DNA from: Bacteroidota bacterium
Lineage (GTDB): Bacteria > Bacteroidota > Bacteroidia > Bacteroidales > FEN-979
DNA: 64,000 nucleotides
Reading direction: 5' to 3'
Assembly (NCBI GenBank): GCA_026391835.1
Contig: JAPLDF010000005.1
Span: 1-64,000, forward strand
Position numbers and translations under genes: made by a program. The stretch's first letter is position 1. Each line of letters begins with the position of its first letter. Under the pieces are notes generated by a model, which was not told the DNA's origin, ran no database searches, and saw only the letters and a program-made list of their open reading frames with translations. Below, one piece after another: positions 25,309 through 34,401 of the stretch.

Positions 25309-25896
25309 ATGGGGCATATAAGAGCTATTATAACCATGGTGATGGTTTTCCTTTCCGTGTTGGTATATTCACAGGAAGGTGATAGTGCGAAGGTTCGCCT
25401 TAATCACTATACATTGACGATTGGTGCTGGTTGGACCCATTACATCAACAACCTGGAGATGGGTGGTCAGAATCTTCAAAAAGATTATGCAGGAGTTTCC
25501 CTGAAATTTTTCTGGGAACCGGAACATCGGCTAAGTTTGGGACTGGAAACCGGGTATTATAAACTTTTCATGGCGAAAGGGCAGTTGACAGATAATACCA
25601 CCGGTCAGGTCGACCGCTCAGTTATCCCTTTACTCTTTTTGTTAAGGATGAGAATCATTGAAAATGTGCATCTTGGGATTGGGACCGGCGTTGCTTTCAT
25701 CACGAACAAAACTGTAGGGGGAAAACAAAAAGTTTCAACAGAAACAATCTCGCTTTCCAATTTTGAACTTTCCGGTGCTTATATCTATCCATTAAGTAAG
25801 CATTGGCTAGTTGGAGGCGAGGTTAAATTGTTTCATTTCGGAAATACTGAAGATAATATGTATTCCATACAGGCAACCTGTGCTGTGAGGTTATAA
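25309..25896 (+). CDS. Exported beta-barrel-like protein
   Basis: The 195-residue product starts at the ATG at 25309, 4 bases after the GDPD gene. The signal peptide is MGHIRAIITMVMVFLSVLVYSQ. The mature protein is rich in alternating strands and ends in a strand NMYSIQATCAVRL, with GLETGYYKL and GIGTGVAF in the middle, typical of small outer-membrane beta-barrels in Bacteroidota. Ligand and role are unknown; membership of this operon suggests envelope function. Confidence 0.6.
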   Translation: MGHIRAIITMVMVFLSVLVYSQEGDSAKVRLNHYTLTIGAGWTHYINNLEMGGQNLQKDYAGVSLKFFWEPEHRLSLGLETGYYKLFMAKGQLTDNTTGQVDRSVIPLLFLLRMRIIENVHLGIGTGVAFITNKTVGGKQKVSTETISLSNFELSGAYIYPLSKHWLVGGEVKLFHFGNTEDNMYSIQATCAVRL

Positions 25897-25985
25897 AATT
25901 ATAATTTTCTTTTTTGCGCAAGTTTTCACTTTCTGGCACGTCTAATTTATAAATCCAGATGTCTAACCAAATAATAACCAAGAAA

Positions 25986-26321
25986 ATGAAAGCACTGAGA
26001 AGCATTACTGTATTATTTGCTATTATGTCATTTATGACATATCAGGGACTTGCCCAAAACGGACCGACCAATACGACCCGGACGAACTCCCAGGTCACAC
26101 AAACTTCAACGAACGCTGCTCCCGGAAATTTTGTTGATAACAATAAAGACGGAGTTTGCGACAATTACCAGTCACGAATTAAAAATGGACATGGCGCAAA
26201 TTCCGTAGATAAAACGGGGATGGCATTTGTGATAACCGTCCGAATGCAGGCCAGGGAAGAGGCAATCCCAATGGATGCAGGATGGCCAATCAGCATAAAG
26301 AAGCAATTCTATATCTCGTAA
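25986..26321 (+). CDS. Secreted protein with FVDxNxDGxCD-type repeats, frameshifted
   Basis: From the ATG at 25986 the product has a signal peptide (MKALRSITVLFAIMSFMTYQGLAQ) and then NFVDNNKDGVCDNYQS, a calcium-binding-like repeat. A second copy (FVDKNGDGICDNRP) is visible only in the +1 frame from about 26213. One missing A in the run at 26210-26213 would restore it. As the sequence stands the frame runs to 26321, past the start of the sigma factor gene. A further ATG at 25959 lies 9 codons upstream. A sequencing error, a real mutation or programmed frameshifting could explain this; I cannot decide. Confidence 0.5.
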   Translation: MKALRSITVLFAIMSFMTYQGLAQNGPTNTTRTNSQVTQTSTNAAPGNFVDNNKDGVCDNYQSRIKNGHGANSVDKTGMAFVITVRMQAREEAIPMDAGWPISIKKQFYIS

Positions 26322-26842
26322 ATAACCATCATAAAAATATCATTAAAACAGCCTATTATTTTGTTTCCAACATGCAAGATGCTGAAGATCTTTCACAGGA
26401 TGTGCTGCTTGAAATCCTAAGGTCCATCGGACACTATAAAAAAGATTCTTCTCTCAATACCTGGATCTACAGAATTACAGTGAATAAATCATTGGATCAT
26501 CTGAGAAAGCAAAAAAGAAGAAATATTTTTCAGACGTTGGGATCATTCTTTATAGACGATACAAAGGGAAAGATCAAAAGCAACAATGAACCCTCAATGA
26601 CAGATAGCACGAATGATGACAGAGAGAAAAGAAAAATCCTGGACGCGGCTGTCAATTCATTGCCTCAAAATCAAAGAATCGCATTTATACTGAGCAAATA
26701 TGATGACCTGGCCTATAAAGAAATATCTGAGATCATGAACCTGTCGATTCCATCCGTTGAATCTCTTATCCACAGGGCAAAAATGAACCTTCAAAAAAAG
26801 TTAGCAAACTACTTTTCAGAATATGCAAAAGACATTAAATAA
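26282..26842 (+). CDS. ECF-type RNA polymerase sigma factor
   Basis: The 186-residue protein has sigma region 2 (ILYLVNNHHKNIIKTAYYFV, then DAEDLSQDVLLEILRSI) and region 4 (LPQNQRIAFILSKYDDLAYKEISEIMNLSIPSVESLIHRAK), which is the extracytoplasmic-function family pattern. It should direct RNA polymerase to stress-responsive genes under control of the anti-sigma factor encoded immediately downstream (20-base overlap). Its start overlaps the preceding frameshifted gene, suggesting translational coupling. Confidence 0.9.
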   Translation: MANQHKEAILYLVNNHHKNIIKTAYYFVSNMQDAEDLSQDVLLEILRSIGHYKKDSSLNTWIYRITVNKSLDHLRKQKRRNIFQTLGSFFIDDTKGKIKSNNEPSMTDSTNDDREKRKILDAAVNSLPQNQRIAFILSKYDDLAYKEISEIMNLSIPSVESLIHRAKMNLQKKLANYFSEYAKDIK

Positions 26843-27293
26843 CCCAGGTTGCGTTTTCGTTCGCGACAATCTTTTCTCCTACCAGGAGAAAAAACTTTCA
26901 GGGGAAAAGAATCAAAAATTCGAAGATCATCTCAACACATGTAAAAGATGTAGAGAACTTGTACTCAATTTTCAATCAGTCTCATCTTCTATCGATGCAA
27001 GAAGAGCCGATGAACCAAATCCATTCATTCAGACCCGAACGATCCAGAAAATTGAATCCGAACTTGAACGGGGGAACATGCCCCATTTTACTTTTTCCAA
27101 AAGAATTCTTCAGCCATTAATGCTGTCAACCATTATTTTAACTGCCGTGGTTATCGGTTTAGCTTTAGGGAAGCAGGTTGATTCAGAATTTTCCTCGAAT
27201 CTGTCCCGTCAGAATGGCATACAGGTCATGAAATCAGATCTGTATATCACTGACTTCACAGATGAGGATAATGCCTTTTTTGACAATCATTAA
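26823..27293 (+). CDS. Zinc-binding anti-sigma factor
   Basis: The 156-residue protein has a zinc-binding anti-sigma domain (residues 1-60): FVRDNLFSYQEKKL and then HLNTCKRCRELV, the HxxxCxxC motif. A transmembrane segment is at about 95-113 (LQPLMLSTIILTAVVIGLAL). It would sequester the ECF sigma factor at the membrane and release it on a periplasmic signal. The periplasmic part is short (about 40 residues). It overlaps the sigma gene by 20 bases, as usual for such pairs. Confidence 0.85.
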   Translation: MQKTLNNPGCVFVRDNLFSYQEKKLSGEKNQKFEDHLNTCKRCRELVLNFQSVSSSIDARRADEPNPFIQTRTIQKIESELERGNMPHFTFSKRILQPLMLSTIILTAVVIGLALGKQVDSEFSSNLSRQNGIQVMKSDLYITDFTDEDNAFFDNH

Positions 27294-27303
27294 AACAAAT
27301 ACC

Positions 27304-27828
27304 ATGAACTACTTTTCGAAAAATAAGGTTATTCTATGGGTACTGGTCTTTTTGGTAATTGTGTTGCTTACCGCATTAATCAGCCTGATAATTTTCTTTA
27401 CCGGCAAATCCGATTCTTTGAATCAGCAAACTTCTGAAAACACCGGAAGAAGGTTTAACCAGGAATTATCTTTAACTCCAGCGCAATCGGGAAAGGTTGA
27501 TGCCATTCTCCGAGAATATAGAACTTCAACAGAGCCAATCAGACTCAATATCCAGAGCAATCGTGCCCAACTTCTGGAAGAGCTTGCGACCAGCAATCCT
27601 GATACGAGTTTGATAAATAAGCGCATGGAAGATATTTGTGATCTTCAGAAGCAAATGCAAAAAGCTTCTGTTAAACAGTACATGACTCTCAAACAAATCT
27701 GTACGCCAATGCAATGCGAAAGGTTGTCATCACTCTACTTTGAGCTGTACGGTTTCCAGGGACAGGGGAAGGGAATGGGCAAAGGCAAGGGGATGATGCA
27801 TCGGAATCGGAGAGGGCAGGGACATTAA
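27304..27828 (+). CDS. Spy/CpxP-like periplasmic stress protein
   Basis: The 174-residue protein has an N-terminal membrane anchor (residues 7-32, VILWVLVFLVIVLLTALISLII). It is followed by a helical domain with LTPAQSGKVDAILREY and a second ICTPMQCERLSSLYFELY, the two LTPxQ-type motifs of the Spy/CpxP chaperone and metal-stress family. The tail is Gly/Lys/Met/His-rich (GQGKGMGKGKGMMHR) and may bind metal. It begins 10 bases after the anti-sigma gene, so it is probably a regulated effector of the sigma factor. Confidence 0.8.
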   Translation: MNYFSKNKVILWVLVFLVIVLLTALISLIIFFTGKSDSLNQQTSENTGRRFNQELSLTPAQSGKVDAILREYRTSTEPIRLNIQSNRAQLLEELATSNPDTSLINKRMEDICDLQKQMQKASVKQYMTLKQICTPMQCERLSSLYFELYGFQGQGKGMGKGKGMMHRNRRGQGH

Positions 27829-27918
27829 ATAAATAAAATCTTTAATGGCAGCAAAGAATGCAGCAATGTGTGTCCATTATTGTTAAAAAAATGTTTTGGG
27901 TACTTTTTGGGGTACTCT

Positions 27919-27950
27919 AAAAAGCAAAACCCGCGTCAATTGCGGGTTTT
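27919..27950 (-). terminator. Terminator of the tRNA-Gly/tRNA-Leu transcript
   Basis: AAAACCCGC (27926-27934) and GCGGGTTTT (27942-27950) form a perfect 9-bp stem with a 7-base loop. On the minus strand it is followed by a T run (AAAAAG at 27919-27923 read in reverse), downstream of tRNA-Leu. Confidence 0.8.
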
Positions 27951-27963
27951 GATGTGGTATTTG

Positions 27964-28047
27964 TACCCCGGGCGGGACTTGAACCCGCACGACCGTGAAG
28001 TCACAGGATTTTAAGTCCTGCGTGTCTACCAGTTCCACCACCAGGGC
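27964..28047 (-). tRNA. tRNA-Leu (anticodon TAA)
   Basis: The 84-nt minus-strand gene folds as a type II tRNA with a long variable arm. The acceptor starts GCCCTGG and pairs with CCGGGGT, the T arm is GCGGG-TTCAAGT-CCCGC, and the anticodon loop is C-T-TAA-A-A. The D arm has GGTGG...GGTAGA as expected for leucine. The G-T first pair matches the E. coli counterpart. The 3' CCA is not encoded. Confidence 0.95.
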
Positions 28048-28055
28048 GAATTTTC

Positions 28056-28091
28056 AACTGCAGAGGCGCACCATGGCGCGCCTCTGCAGTT
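28056..28091. repeat. 14-bp perfect inverted repeat between two tRNA genes
   Basis: AACTGCAGAGGCGC (28056-28069) and GCGCCTCTGCAGTT (28078-28091) are perfect complements around an 8-base loop. The stem lies in the spacer of the two tRNA genes and would form a strong RNA hairpin in the joint transcript. It could mark processing or be a REP-like element. Confidence 0.8.
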
Positions 28092-28105
28092 AAAAATTGG
28101 TTTTG

Positions 28106-28178
<73 letters not shown>

Positions 28179-28195
28179 ATGGTAATTTGAGGCTG

Positions 28196-28203
28196 CAAAT
28201 GTA
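28196..28203 (-). promoter_or_regulatory. -7 promoter box of the tRNA-Gly/tRNA-Leu operon
   Basis: On the minus strand the sequence is TACATTTG, a match to TAnnTTTG, ending 18 bases before the tRNA-Gly gene. A transcript would begin some 10 bases before the tRNA. No clear -33 TTG is seen. Confidence 0.5.
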
Positions 28204-28221
28204 TAAAAAAAATCATTGCTC

Positions 28222-30852
28222 CTAATTTTTTTTCAGCAATTTTTTAATCTCGTTCAATTTCATCAGCGCTTCAACCGGTGTGAGGGTGTTTATTTCAGTA
28301 TTCAGGATGTCCTCCTTGATCTGCTGCAGCAGCGGATCGTCAAGCTGGATAAAGCTCAGCTGGTAGCCTGTTCCGGCTTGTGCAGCCCTGGCACCTTTTG
28401 TCCGGAGTTGCTTCCCGAGGCCTTCGGCCGTATGGCTCTCCTCAAGCTGGTGCAGCATCTCCCCTGCCCTTTCAAGGACAGACTGGGGCATTCCCGCCAT
28501 TTTCGCCACATGGATTCCGAAACTGTGTTCGCTCCCGCCCGGCAGCAGCTTCCGCAGGAAGATGACCTTGTTCTGTATCTCCTTTACGGCAACATGATAA
28601 TTTTTGATGCGCGGCATAAGCCCTGCCATCTCGTTCAGTTCGTGGTAATGGGTGGCAAAGAGCACTTTGGGTTTGAACAGCGGGTGCTGGTGCAGGAATT
28701 CGGCAATGGCCCAGGCAATGCTGATGCCGTCGTAGGTGCTGGTGCCCCTGCCTATCTCATCAAGCAGGATCAGGCTCCGGTTTGAAATGTTGTTGAGAAT
28801 GCTGGCCGTCTCATTCATCTCCACCATGAAGGTCGATTCTCCGGAGGAGATGTTGTCGGAGGCCCCTACCCGTGTAAACACCTTGTCGACCAGGCCAAGT
28901 ACGGCACGGTCGGCAGGTACAAAACTCCCCATCTGCGCCATCAGGACGATGAGCGCGGTTTGGCGGAGCAGGGCCGATTTCCCGGACATGTTCGGCCCGG
29001 TGAGTATGATGATCTGCTGCGAGCGGTCGTCAAGATATACATCATTGGCAATGTAATCCTCGCCTGGTTTCATCTGCCGCTCAATGACCGGGTGACGGCC
29101 ATTTTTAATATTGAGGATAAAGGTATCGTTGAGCTCAGGACGCACATACCGGTATTTCACCGCACTGGAAGCAAATGAAACGAGCACATCAAGCCTTGCC
29201 ACCAGCGAAGCGTTGAGCTGAACAGGCTGGATGTAATCGGCCAGGAACAGGATCAGGTCGCTGTATAGTTTCAATTCGATCTCGAGCATCTTCTCCTCCG
29301 CATGAAGGATCTTCTCCTCGTATACTTTCAGCTCCTCGGTGATATATCTTTCGGCATTCACCAGGGTTTGCTTGCGCTGCCAGCCGGCCGGCACCTTTTC
29401 CTTGTGCAGGTTTGTCACCTCCAGGTAATAGCCGAACACGTTGGTAAAGCCGATTTTCAGGGAGGTGATGCCGGTGCGTTCGATCTCCCGCTGCTGGATC
29501 TGCAACAGGAAATCCTTCCCCGAGTAGGCCATCGCCCGGAGTTCATCCAGTTCGGGATTCAGCCCGCTGCGGATGATGTTCCCCTTGATTGCAAGGGCAG
29601 GGGGATCGGGGTTAATTTCGCGTTCGATGCGTTCGCGCACCAGGTTGCAGATGTTCAGCTGGTCGCCGATTTTCTGCAGCCCGTCATTGCCGGAGGTTTC
29701 ACACAGTCCCTTTACGGCTTCGATGGAATCGAGGGCCCTTTTCAGGTAGACCATCTCCCTCGGGTTTACGCGTGCAACGGCCACCTTTGAGATGAGCCTT
29801 TCCAGGTCGCCGATCTGCTGGAAATGGTGCCTGAACTGGTCGGAAGTCTCCGTATTTGTTGTAAAATATTCCACGGCATCGAGCCGTTCCTCTATGGGCT
29901 GGCGGTTCTTCAGCGGCAGGATGATCCATCTGCGCAACTGGCGCGAACCCATCGGGGATACTGTTTGATCGAGTACATCCAGCAATGTTTTCGCATTTTC
30001 GTTGACCGAACTCAGCAACTCCAGGTTGCGGATGGTAAAACGGTCGAGCCACAGGTAATGGTCCTCTTCGATCCGGCTCAGCTTGCAGATGTGCTGCACC
30101 TTGTCGTGCTGCGTTTCGGCAAGGTAGTGCAGGGCCGCACCGGCTGCGATCACGCCCATGTCAAGGTTTTCGACGCCAAATCCCTTCAGCGATGCCGTTC
30201 CGAATTGTTTGAGGAGCAGATCGTGTGAGAAGTCGGTTGTAAAAACCCAGTCATCAAATGTTGAGATGTAAAATTTGCTGCCAAATAATTCGGTAAACTC
30301 CTGTCGCTTGTTCTTCTGGATGATCACTTCACTGGGCCTGAAACTCTGGATCAGTTTGTCGATATACTCAAAACTCCCCTGCGCCAGGTAAAACTCGCCG
30401 GTTGAAATATCCAGGAAGGAGATCCCCGAAGTTTTTAATTCAAGGTGCACCCCTGCGAGGAAGTTGTTCTCTTTCTGTTCAAGAATTTTATCATGGTACG
30501 AAACACCCGGGGTTACCAGTTCGGTAACACCCCGTTTGACGATCGTTTTGGTAAGTTTAGGATCTTCAAGCTGGTCACAGATGGCTACCCGCAAACCTGC
30601 CTTCACCAGTTTCGGCAGGTACAGGTCGAGCGAATGGTGCGGGAAACCTGCAAGTTCCATGTACGTCCCGGAACCATTGGCCCGGCGGGTAAGCACAATA
30701 CCCAGGATGTTCGATGCCCGGATGGCATCCTCGCCGAAGGTCTCGTAAAAATCACCTACCCTGAAAAGCAGCAGCGCATCGGGATACTTCGCCTTGATGG
30801 CGTTGTACTGCTTCATCAGGGGAGTTTCGGCAGATTCTTTGGGTTTGGCCAT
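28222..30852 (-). CDS. mutS: DNA mismatch repair ATPase MutS
   Basis: MutS recognises mismatched bases and recruits MutL. The 876-residue protein read from the ATG at 30852 (preceded by AAGGAA; an upstream ATG at 30903 gives a less natural start) has the mismatch-binding FYETF motif near residue 35 ([12 protein letters not shown]). It also has the ATPase domain with GPNMSGKS near residue 615, then [31 protein letters not shown] and [11 protein letters not shown], the full set of signature motifs. Length is typical. The gene lies just after the tRNAs on the same strand and is opposite to the methyltransferase gene. Confidence 0.97.
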   Translation of the reverse strand: MAKPKESAETPLMKQYNAIKAKYPDALLLFRVGDFYETFGEDAIRASNILGIVLTRRANGSGTYMELAGFPHHSLDLYLPKLVKAGLRVAICDQLEDPKLTKTIVKRGVTELVTPGVSYHDKILEQKENNFLAGVHLELKTSGISFLDISTGEFYLAQGSFEYIDKLIQSFRPSEVIIQKNKRQEFTELFGSKFYISTFDDWVFTTDFSHDLLLKQFGTASLKGFGVENLDMGVIAAGAALHYLAETQHDKVQHICKLSRIEEDHYLWLDRFTIRNLELLSSVNENAKTLLDVLDQTVSPMGSRQLRRWIILPLKNRQPIEERLDAVEYFTTNTETSDQFRHHFQQIGDLERLISKVAVARVNPREMVYLKRALDSIEAVKGLCETSGNDGLQKIGDQLNICNLVRERIEREINPDPPALAIKGNIIRSGLNPELDELRAMAYSGKDFLLQIQQREIERTGITSLKIGFTNVFGYYLEVTNLHKEKVPAGWQRKQTLVNAERYITEELKVYEEKILHAEEKMLEIELKLYSDLILFLADYIQPVQLNASLVARLDVLVSFASSAVKYRYVRPELNDTFILNIKNGRHPVIERQMKPGEDYIANDVYLDDRSQQIIILTGPNMSGKSALLRQTALIVLMAQMGSFVPADRAVLGLVDKVFTRVGASDNISSGESTFMVEMNETASILNNISNRSLILLDEIGRGTSTYDGISIAWAIAEFLHQHPLFKPKVLFATHYHELNEMAGLMPRIKNYHVAVKEIQNKVIFLRKLLPGGSEHSFGIHVAKMAGMPQSVLERAGEMLHQLEESHTAEGLGKQLRTKGARAAQAGTGYQLSFIQLDDPLLQQIKEDILNTEINTLTPVEALMKLNEIKKLLKKN

Positions 30853-30907
30853 TCTTTCCTTGATTTTTTTTTTCAAAGGTATGGAGGGTGGATTAGACTG
30901 CATTCGT

Positions 30908-30939
30908 TTTGTTGATAAAATTCGATAAAACTATCTTTG
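30908..30939 (+). promoter_or_regulatory. Bacteroidota promoter for the SpoU-family methyltransferase
   Basis: TTTG (30908-30911) and TATCTTTG (30932-30939) are separated by 20 bases, the spacing seen at the other promoters here. Transcription would start near 30946, about 17 bases before the ATG at 30963. Confidence 0.7.
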
Positions 30940-30962
30940 CAGAAAAATGAAACCTGTAACGC

Positions 30963-31505
30963 ATGAGAAAACTTACCATGCCGGAATTGCAACGGCTCAC
31001 CATCGAAGAATTCAAGGCGTCGGAAAAGCTGCCGGTTGTGGCCGTACTTGACAATATCCGCAGCCAGAACAACATCGGGAGTGTCTTCCGCACTGCCGAC
31101 GCCTTCCGCCTGCAGAGCGTTTACCTATGCGGGATCACGGCAACCCCGCCCCATCGCGAAATCCATAAAACCGCGCTTGGCGCCACCGAATCCGTGAACT
31201 GGGTGTACAAGGCTACCACCCTCGAAGCAGTTAGCGAACTTATTGCAGCAGGATTCACAATCCTGGCGGTTGAGCAGGCCGAGGGAAGCATCTCACTTCC
31301 GGATTACCACCCTGCCGCAGGCGAGAAACTGGCCATTATCTTTGGAAATGAGGTAAATGGCATAGATGACGAGGTGCTTCCGTTTGTGAACGGCTGCATC
31401 GAAATTCCCCAATTCGGAACAAAGCATTCCATCAATGTTTCGGTAGCTGTTGGGATTGTGATATGGGATTTATTTGGCAAGATAAATAGTTTTCAAAACA
31501 AATGA
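30963..31505 (+). CDS. SpoU/TrmH-family RNA methyltransferase
   Basis: The 180-residue protein is a knotted SPOUT methyltransferase. The motif NIRSQNNIGSVFRTADAF is at about residues 32-49, then IIFGNEVNGIDDEVL near 128-142, and NVSVAVGIVIWDLF near 158-171, the three SpoU motifs. It would methylate ribose in rRNA or tRNA using SAM; the target cannot be read from the sequence. The family's N-terminal RNA-binding domain is absent, consistent with the short form. A well-placed promoter lies just upstream. Confidence 0.9.
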   Translation: MRKLTMPELQRLTIEEFKASEKLPVVAVLDNIRSQNNIGSVFRTADAFRLQSVYLCGITATPPHREIHKTALGATESVNWVYKATTLEAVSELIAAGFTILAVEQAEGSISLPDYHPAAGEKLAIIFGNEVNGIDDEVLPFVNGCIEIPQFGTKHSINVSVAVGIVIWDLFGKINSFQNK

Positions 31506-31696
31506 AACCTTGATTGCTTTTGGCCGTACAAGAAAAAAAAGAAAATATTTTTCCATTTTCAGTTCAAATTATTTAATTTTACACCCTGAAATAAACCAAC
31601 AGTTGCAACTTGCTTAAATTCAACTTATTACCAGTATCAACCGAATATTGTTCATTTTCAAACTAAAAATTCAGCCGAATAACTCATTATATATAT

Positions 31697-31704
31697 TATA
31701 TTTG
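31697..31704 (+). promoter_or_regulatory. -7 promoter box for the OmpA-TPR gene
   Basis: TATATTTG matches TAnnTTTG 45 bases before the ATG at 31750. No clear TTG occurs at the usual distance upstream. Confidence 0.45.
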
Positions 31705-31749
31705 CTCAATCAGTAAACAAAATCAATTTATAATTAAAATTTCTACCGT

Positions 31750-34338
31750 ATGAAAAATTTTTATCAAACCCTGTCGACCGCACTGATCGTCTTTCTTATG
31801 ATGATCGTGCCCATGGTTACGATGGCCCAGGCTCAGACGAAAGAGTCTCCCAAGAAAGAGGCAGCAAAAACTGAAACGCCAAAAGCTTCGAAGTGTGAGA
31901 AAGCACCTTCACACAGTTATTGGTCAGTTACTGCCTACGGAGCCCTGGACCAGTTCAACGGCGACTTGTCGAAAAACATCCTGTTCAATGATAAATGGAT
32001 GTTTGGTGCAGGCGGAAGCATAACAAAACAATTCACCAGGGTAATAGGAGTCCGGCTGAGAGGCGGATGGGTTCCATTGTCCGGTTCAGTTACCGATAAA
32101 CTGGTTTACCAAAAGGGCCAGCCATCTGCCATCATTTCCCAGAATTTCAAATCATGGGTTATTGAAGGTACTGTTGAAGGTACTGTGAACTGGGTAAACT
32201 GGATCATGGGTTACAAACCTGAAAGGTTCTTTTCTTCGTACCTTATCTTCGGCGTTGGTGCCGACCATACCCAGGGTGCAAAATTTAACAATTCCGATCC
32301 CCTTACCCCTATTGGTTATGTTGGTTACCCTTCGCACAAAGGCGCCGACAAATTCGGATATGGCAACAACAGCGGTATTGGCAGCTGGAACCTCGAGTTC
32401 AAAGCAGATGCAGGTATCGGGTTCGATTTCAACCTGAGCAAACACTGGTCCATCAATCCCGAATTCATCTGGAGATGGAGGGATGGCGATGTGCTTGACA
32501 TGACCATGGGCGGTGCCAAACAGGTGATCAACGACATGTACAGCGGTGTCAACCTTGGCATCACTTACAAATTTGCATACAGTGGCTGCAACCTGAAGGA
32601 GATGGCCAAGAATTACGAACTGATCAAATATGAAACATCACCTGCCGTTCTTGCCGAAAAGGGTGATTCAATCGTCGTAACCATAAAAGGAACCGTTCCC
32701 CCGAAATATTTCTGCCCGACAGCAGCCATGTATTTCCAGCCGGTTCTTACCTATGATGGTGGCAAATATGAACTCCCGTGCGGCACCCACCTTTATGGTG
32801 AGAAGTTAAGCGGCGAAGGAACGATGATCAAATACAAAGAAGGTGGTTCATTCACATACACCTGCAAATTCCCGTACAAACCCGAGATGAACACTTCACA
32901 GCTGGTGGTTGCGCCTGTCATTTACGAAGCCAAGGAAAAAGTCCTGATGAAAAAAGACGAGATCAAGGTTAAGGCCAAATTCATGGAATTACCTTCCCGC
33001 AACCTTGCCCCTGGCGTAATCTACACCTCAAAACGTGTTCAGCATGACGAGTTGACGCTCATCGCCGATCACGGGTACCAGAAAGAAGTGTTCCAGTCAA
33101 AATCAGGTGTCATCTATTTCAAAAAGAACAAATTTGACCTCGACCTGAAATACGGCATCAACAAGACTGATCCTGCCAAAAACGCACTTACCGACCTGAA
33201 TACCTTTATCAAACAGGGATGGAAAATCAAGGACATTGCCATGAATGGTTATGCATCACCTGAAGGCGAAGAAACCTTCAACGCAAACCTGTCTGAAAAC
33301 CGTTCAAAAACCGGCAACAAGTGGATGCTTGACCAGTTCCAGGGCTGGGCAAAGGATGCCAACAAGGACAACAAGGACAAGAAAGCTGTGAAAGCCGCTG
33401 TTGAAGCCGCCGGGAAAGATGTGAACATGACCCTGCAGCATCACGGTCCGGATTGGAACGGATTCCTCAAAGCTGTTCAGAACAGCAACCTGAAAGACAA
33501 AGACAAAGTGCTCAACGTGATCAATTCAAATGTTGATGCCAACAAAAAGGAACAGGAAATCCGCAACATGATCCTGATCTATCCTGAAATCGAAAAAGAT
33601 CTTCTTCCCGGCCTGCGTCGCAGCGAAATTACCGCTACCCTGTATGAACCGAGAATGACCGATGCTGAACTTCTCCAGTTTGGTGCTTCAAATCCCGAAA
33701 AACTGAAAGTTGAAGAACTTCTCTACGCTGCAACACTTACCAAGGACAACAAAGTAAAGGCAACCATCCTCGAGAATGCTGCAAAGCAATTCCCGGGCAG
33801 CTGGAAAGCGTTGAACAACGCTGCTGTTGCTGAAGTTGAAAATGGCAACCTTGCACGTGCCAGTGAACTGCTGACCAAAGCACAGACTGTACAGCCGAAC
33901 AACGGCATCATCGAAAACAACATCGGTGTTGTTGCTGCAAAACAGAAAGATCTGAAAAAAGCTGATGCACAGTTTAAGAAAGCAGCTACGCTTGGTGAGA
34001 ATACCAATTACAACCAGGGCGTCCTCATGATCCCGAAAGGTGATTATCCAAAAGCACTCAACATGCTTGCCAACGCAAAATGCACCTACAACCTGGGACT
34101 TGCCCAGCTGTTAAACGGCAACAATGCGGCTGCTGAAACTACATTGAAATGCGCTCCTGAAACTCCCGAAACTTTCTATTTGCTTGCTGTAACCTCAGCC
34201 CGTGCAAATAACAGCAAGGGACTTTTTGAGAACCTGATGAAAGCCTGCAAGGATGCCAGCCTGAAAGCCCAGGCCAAGGGCGACCGCGAATTCATCAATT
34301 TCGCAAGTACTCCTGAATTCCAGAATATTGTAAAATAG
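31750..34338 (+). CDS. Large OmpA-like outer-membrane protein with TPR C-terminus
   Basis: The 862-residue protein has a signal peptide (residues 1-29). A beta-barrel-like region comes next (about 55-290, strands such as WSVTAYGALDQFNG), then a domain of unknown fold to about residue 430. An OmpA-type peptidoglycan-binding stretch (about 460-560; YFKKNKFDLDL, NGYASPEGE..N..LSENRSKT) is followed by TPR repeats at the C-terminus (about 670-850, ending in ANNSKGLFENLMKAC). Such proteins tie the outer membrane to the cell wall. It is highly Lys/Asn-rich and monocistronic, with its own promoter and terminator. Confidence 0.8.
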   Translation: MKNFYQTLSTALIVFLMMIVPMVTMAQAQTKESPKKEAAKTETPKASKCEKAPSHSYWSVTAYGALDQFNGDLSKNILFNDKWMFGAGGSITKQFTRVIGVRLRGGWVPLSGSVTDKLVYQKGQPSAIISQNFKSWVIEGTVEGTVNWVNWIMGYKPERFFSSYLIFGVGADHTQGAKFNNSDPLTPIGYVGYPSHKGADKFGYGNNSGIGSWNLEFKADAGIGFDFNLSKHWSINPEFIWRWRDGDVLDMTMGGAKQVINDMYSGVNLGITYKFAYSGCNLKEMAKNYELIKYETSPAVLAEKGDSIVVTIKGTVPPKYFCPTAAMYFQPVLTYDGGKYELPCGTHLYGEKLSGEGTMIKYKEGGSFTYTCKFPYKPEMNTSQLVVAPVIYEAKEKVLMKKDEIKVKAKFMELPSRNLAPGVIYTSKRVQHDELTLIADHGYQKEVFQSKSGVIYFKKNKFDLDLKYGINKTDPAKNALTDLNTFIKQGWKIKDIAMNGYASPEGEETFNANLSENRSKTGNKWMLDQFQGWAKDANKDNKDKKAVKAAVEAAGKDVNMTLQHHGPDWNGFLKAVQNSNLKDKDKVLNVINSNVDANKKEQEIRNMILIYPEIEKDLLPGLRRSEITATLYEPRMTDAELLQFGASNPEKLKVEELLYAATLTKDNKVKATILENAAKQFPGSWKALNNAAVAEVENGNLARASELLTKAQTVQPNNGIIENNIGVVAAKQKDLKKADAQFKKAATLGENTNYNQGVLMIPKGDYPKALNMLANAKCTYNLGLAQLLNGNNAAAETTLKCAPETPETFYLLAVTSARANNSKGLFENLMKACKDASLKAQAKGDREFINFASTPEFQNIVK

Positions 34339-34356
34339 TTTTGTTTGCTGATTTTG

Positions 34357-34391
34357 AAAAGAGAGGGCGTCCTTAAAGGTCGTCCTCTTTT
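34357..34391. terminator. Bidirectional intrinsic terminator
   Basis: A stem pairing AAAAGAGAGGGCG (from 34357) with CGTCCTCTTTT (34381-34391, one G-T pair) is followed by a T run on the plus strand. It is 18 bases after the OmpA-TPR stop and faces the convergent deoxynucleoside kinase gene, so it can serve both. Confidence 0.8.
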
Positions 34392-34401
34392 TTTTTCCTG
34401 T

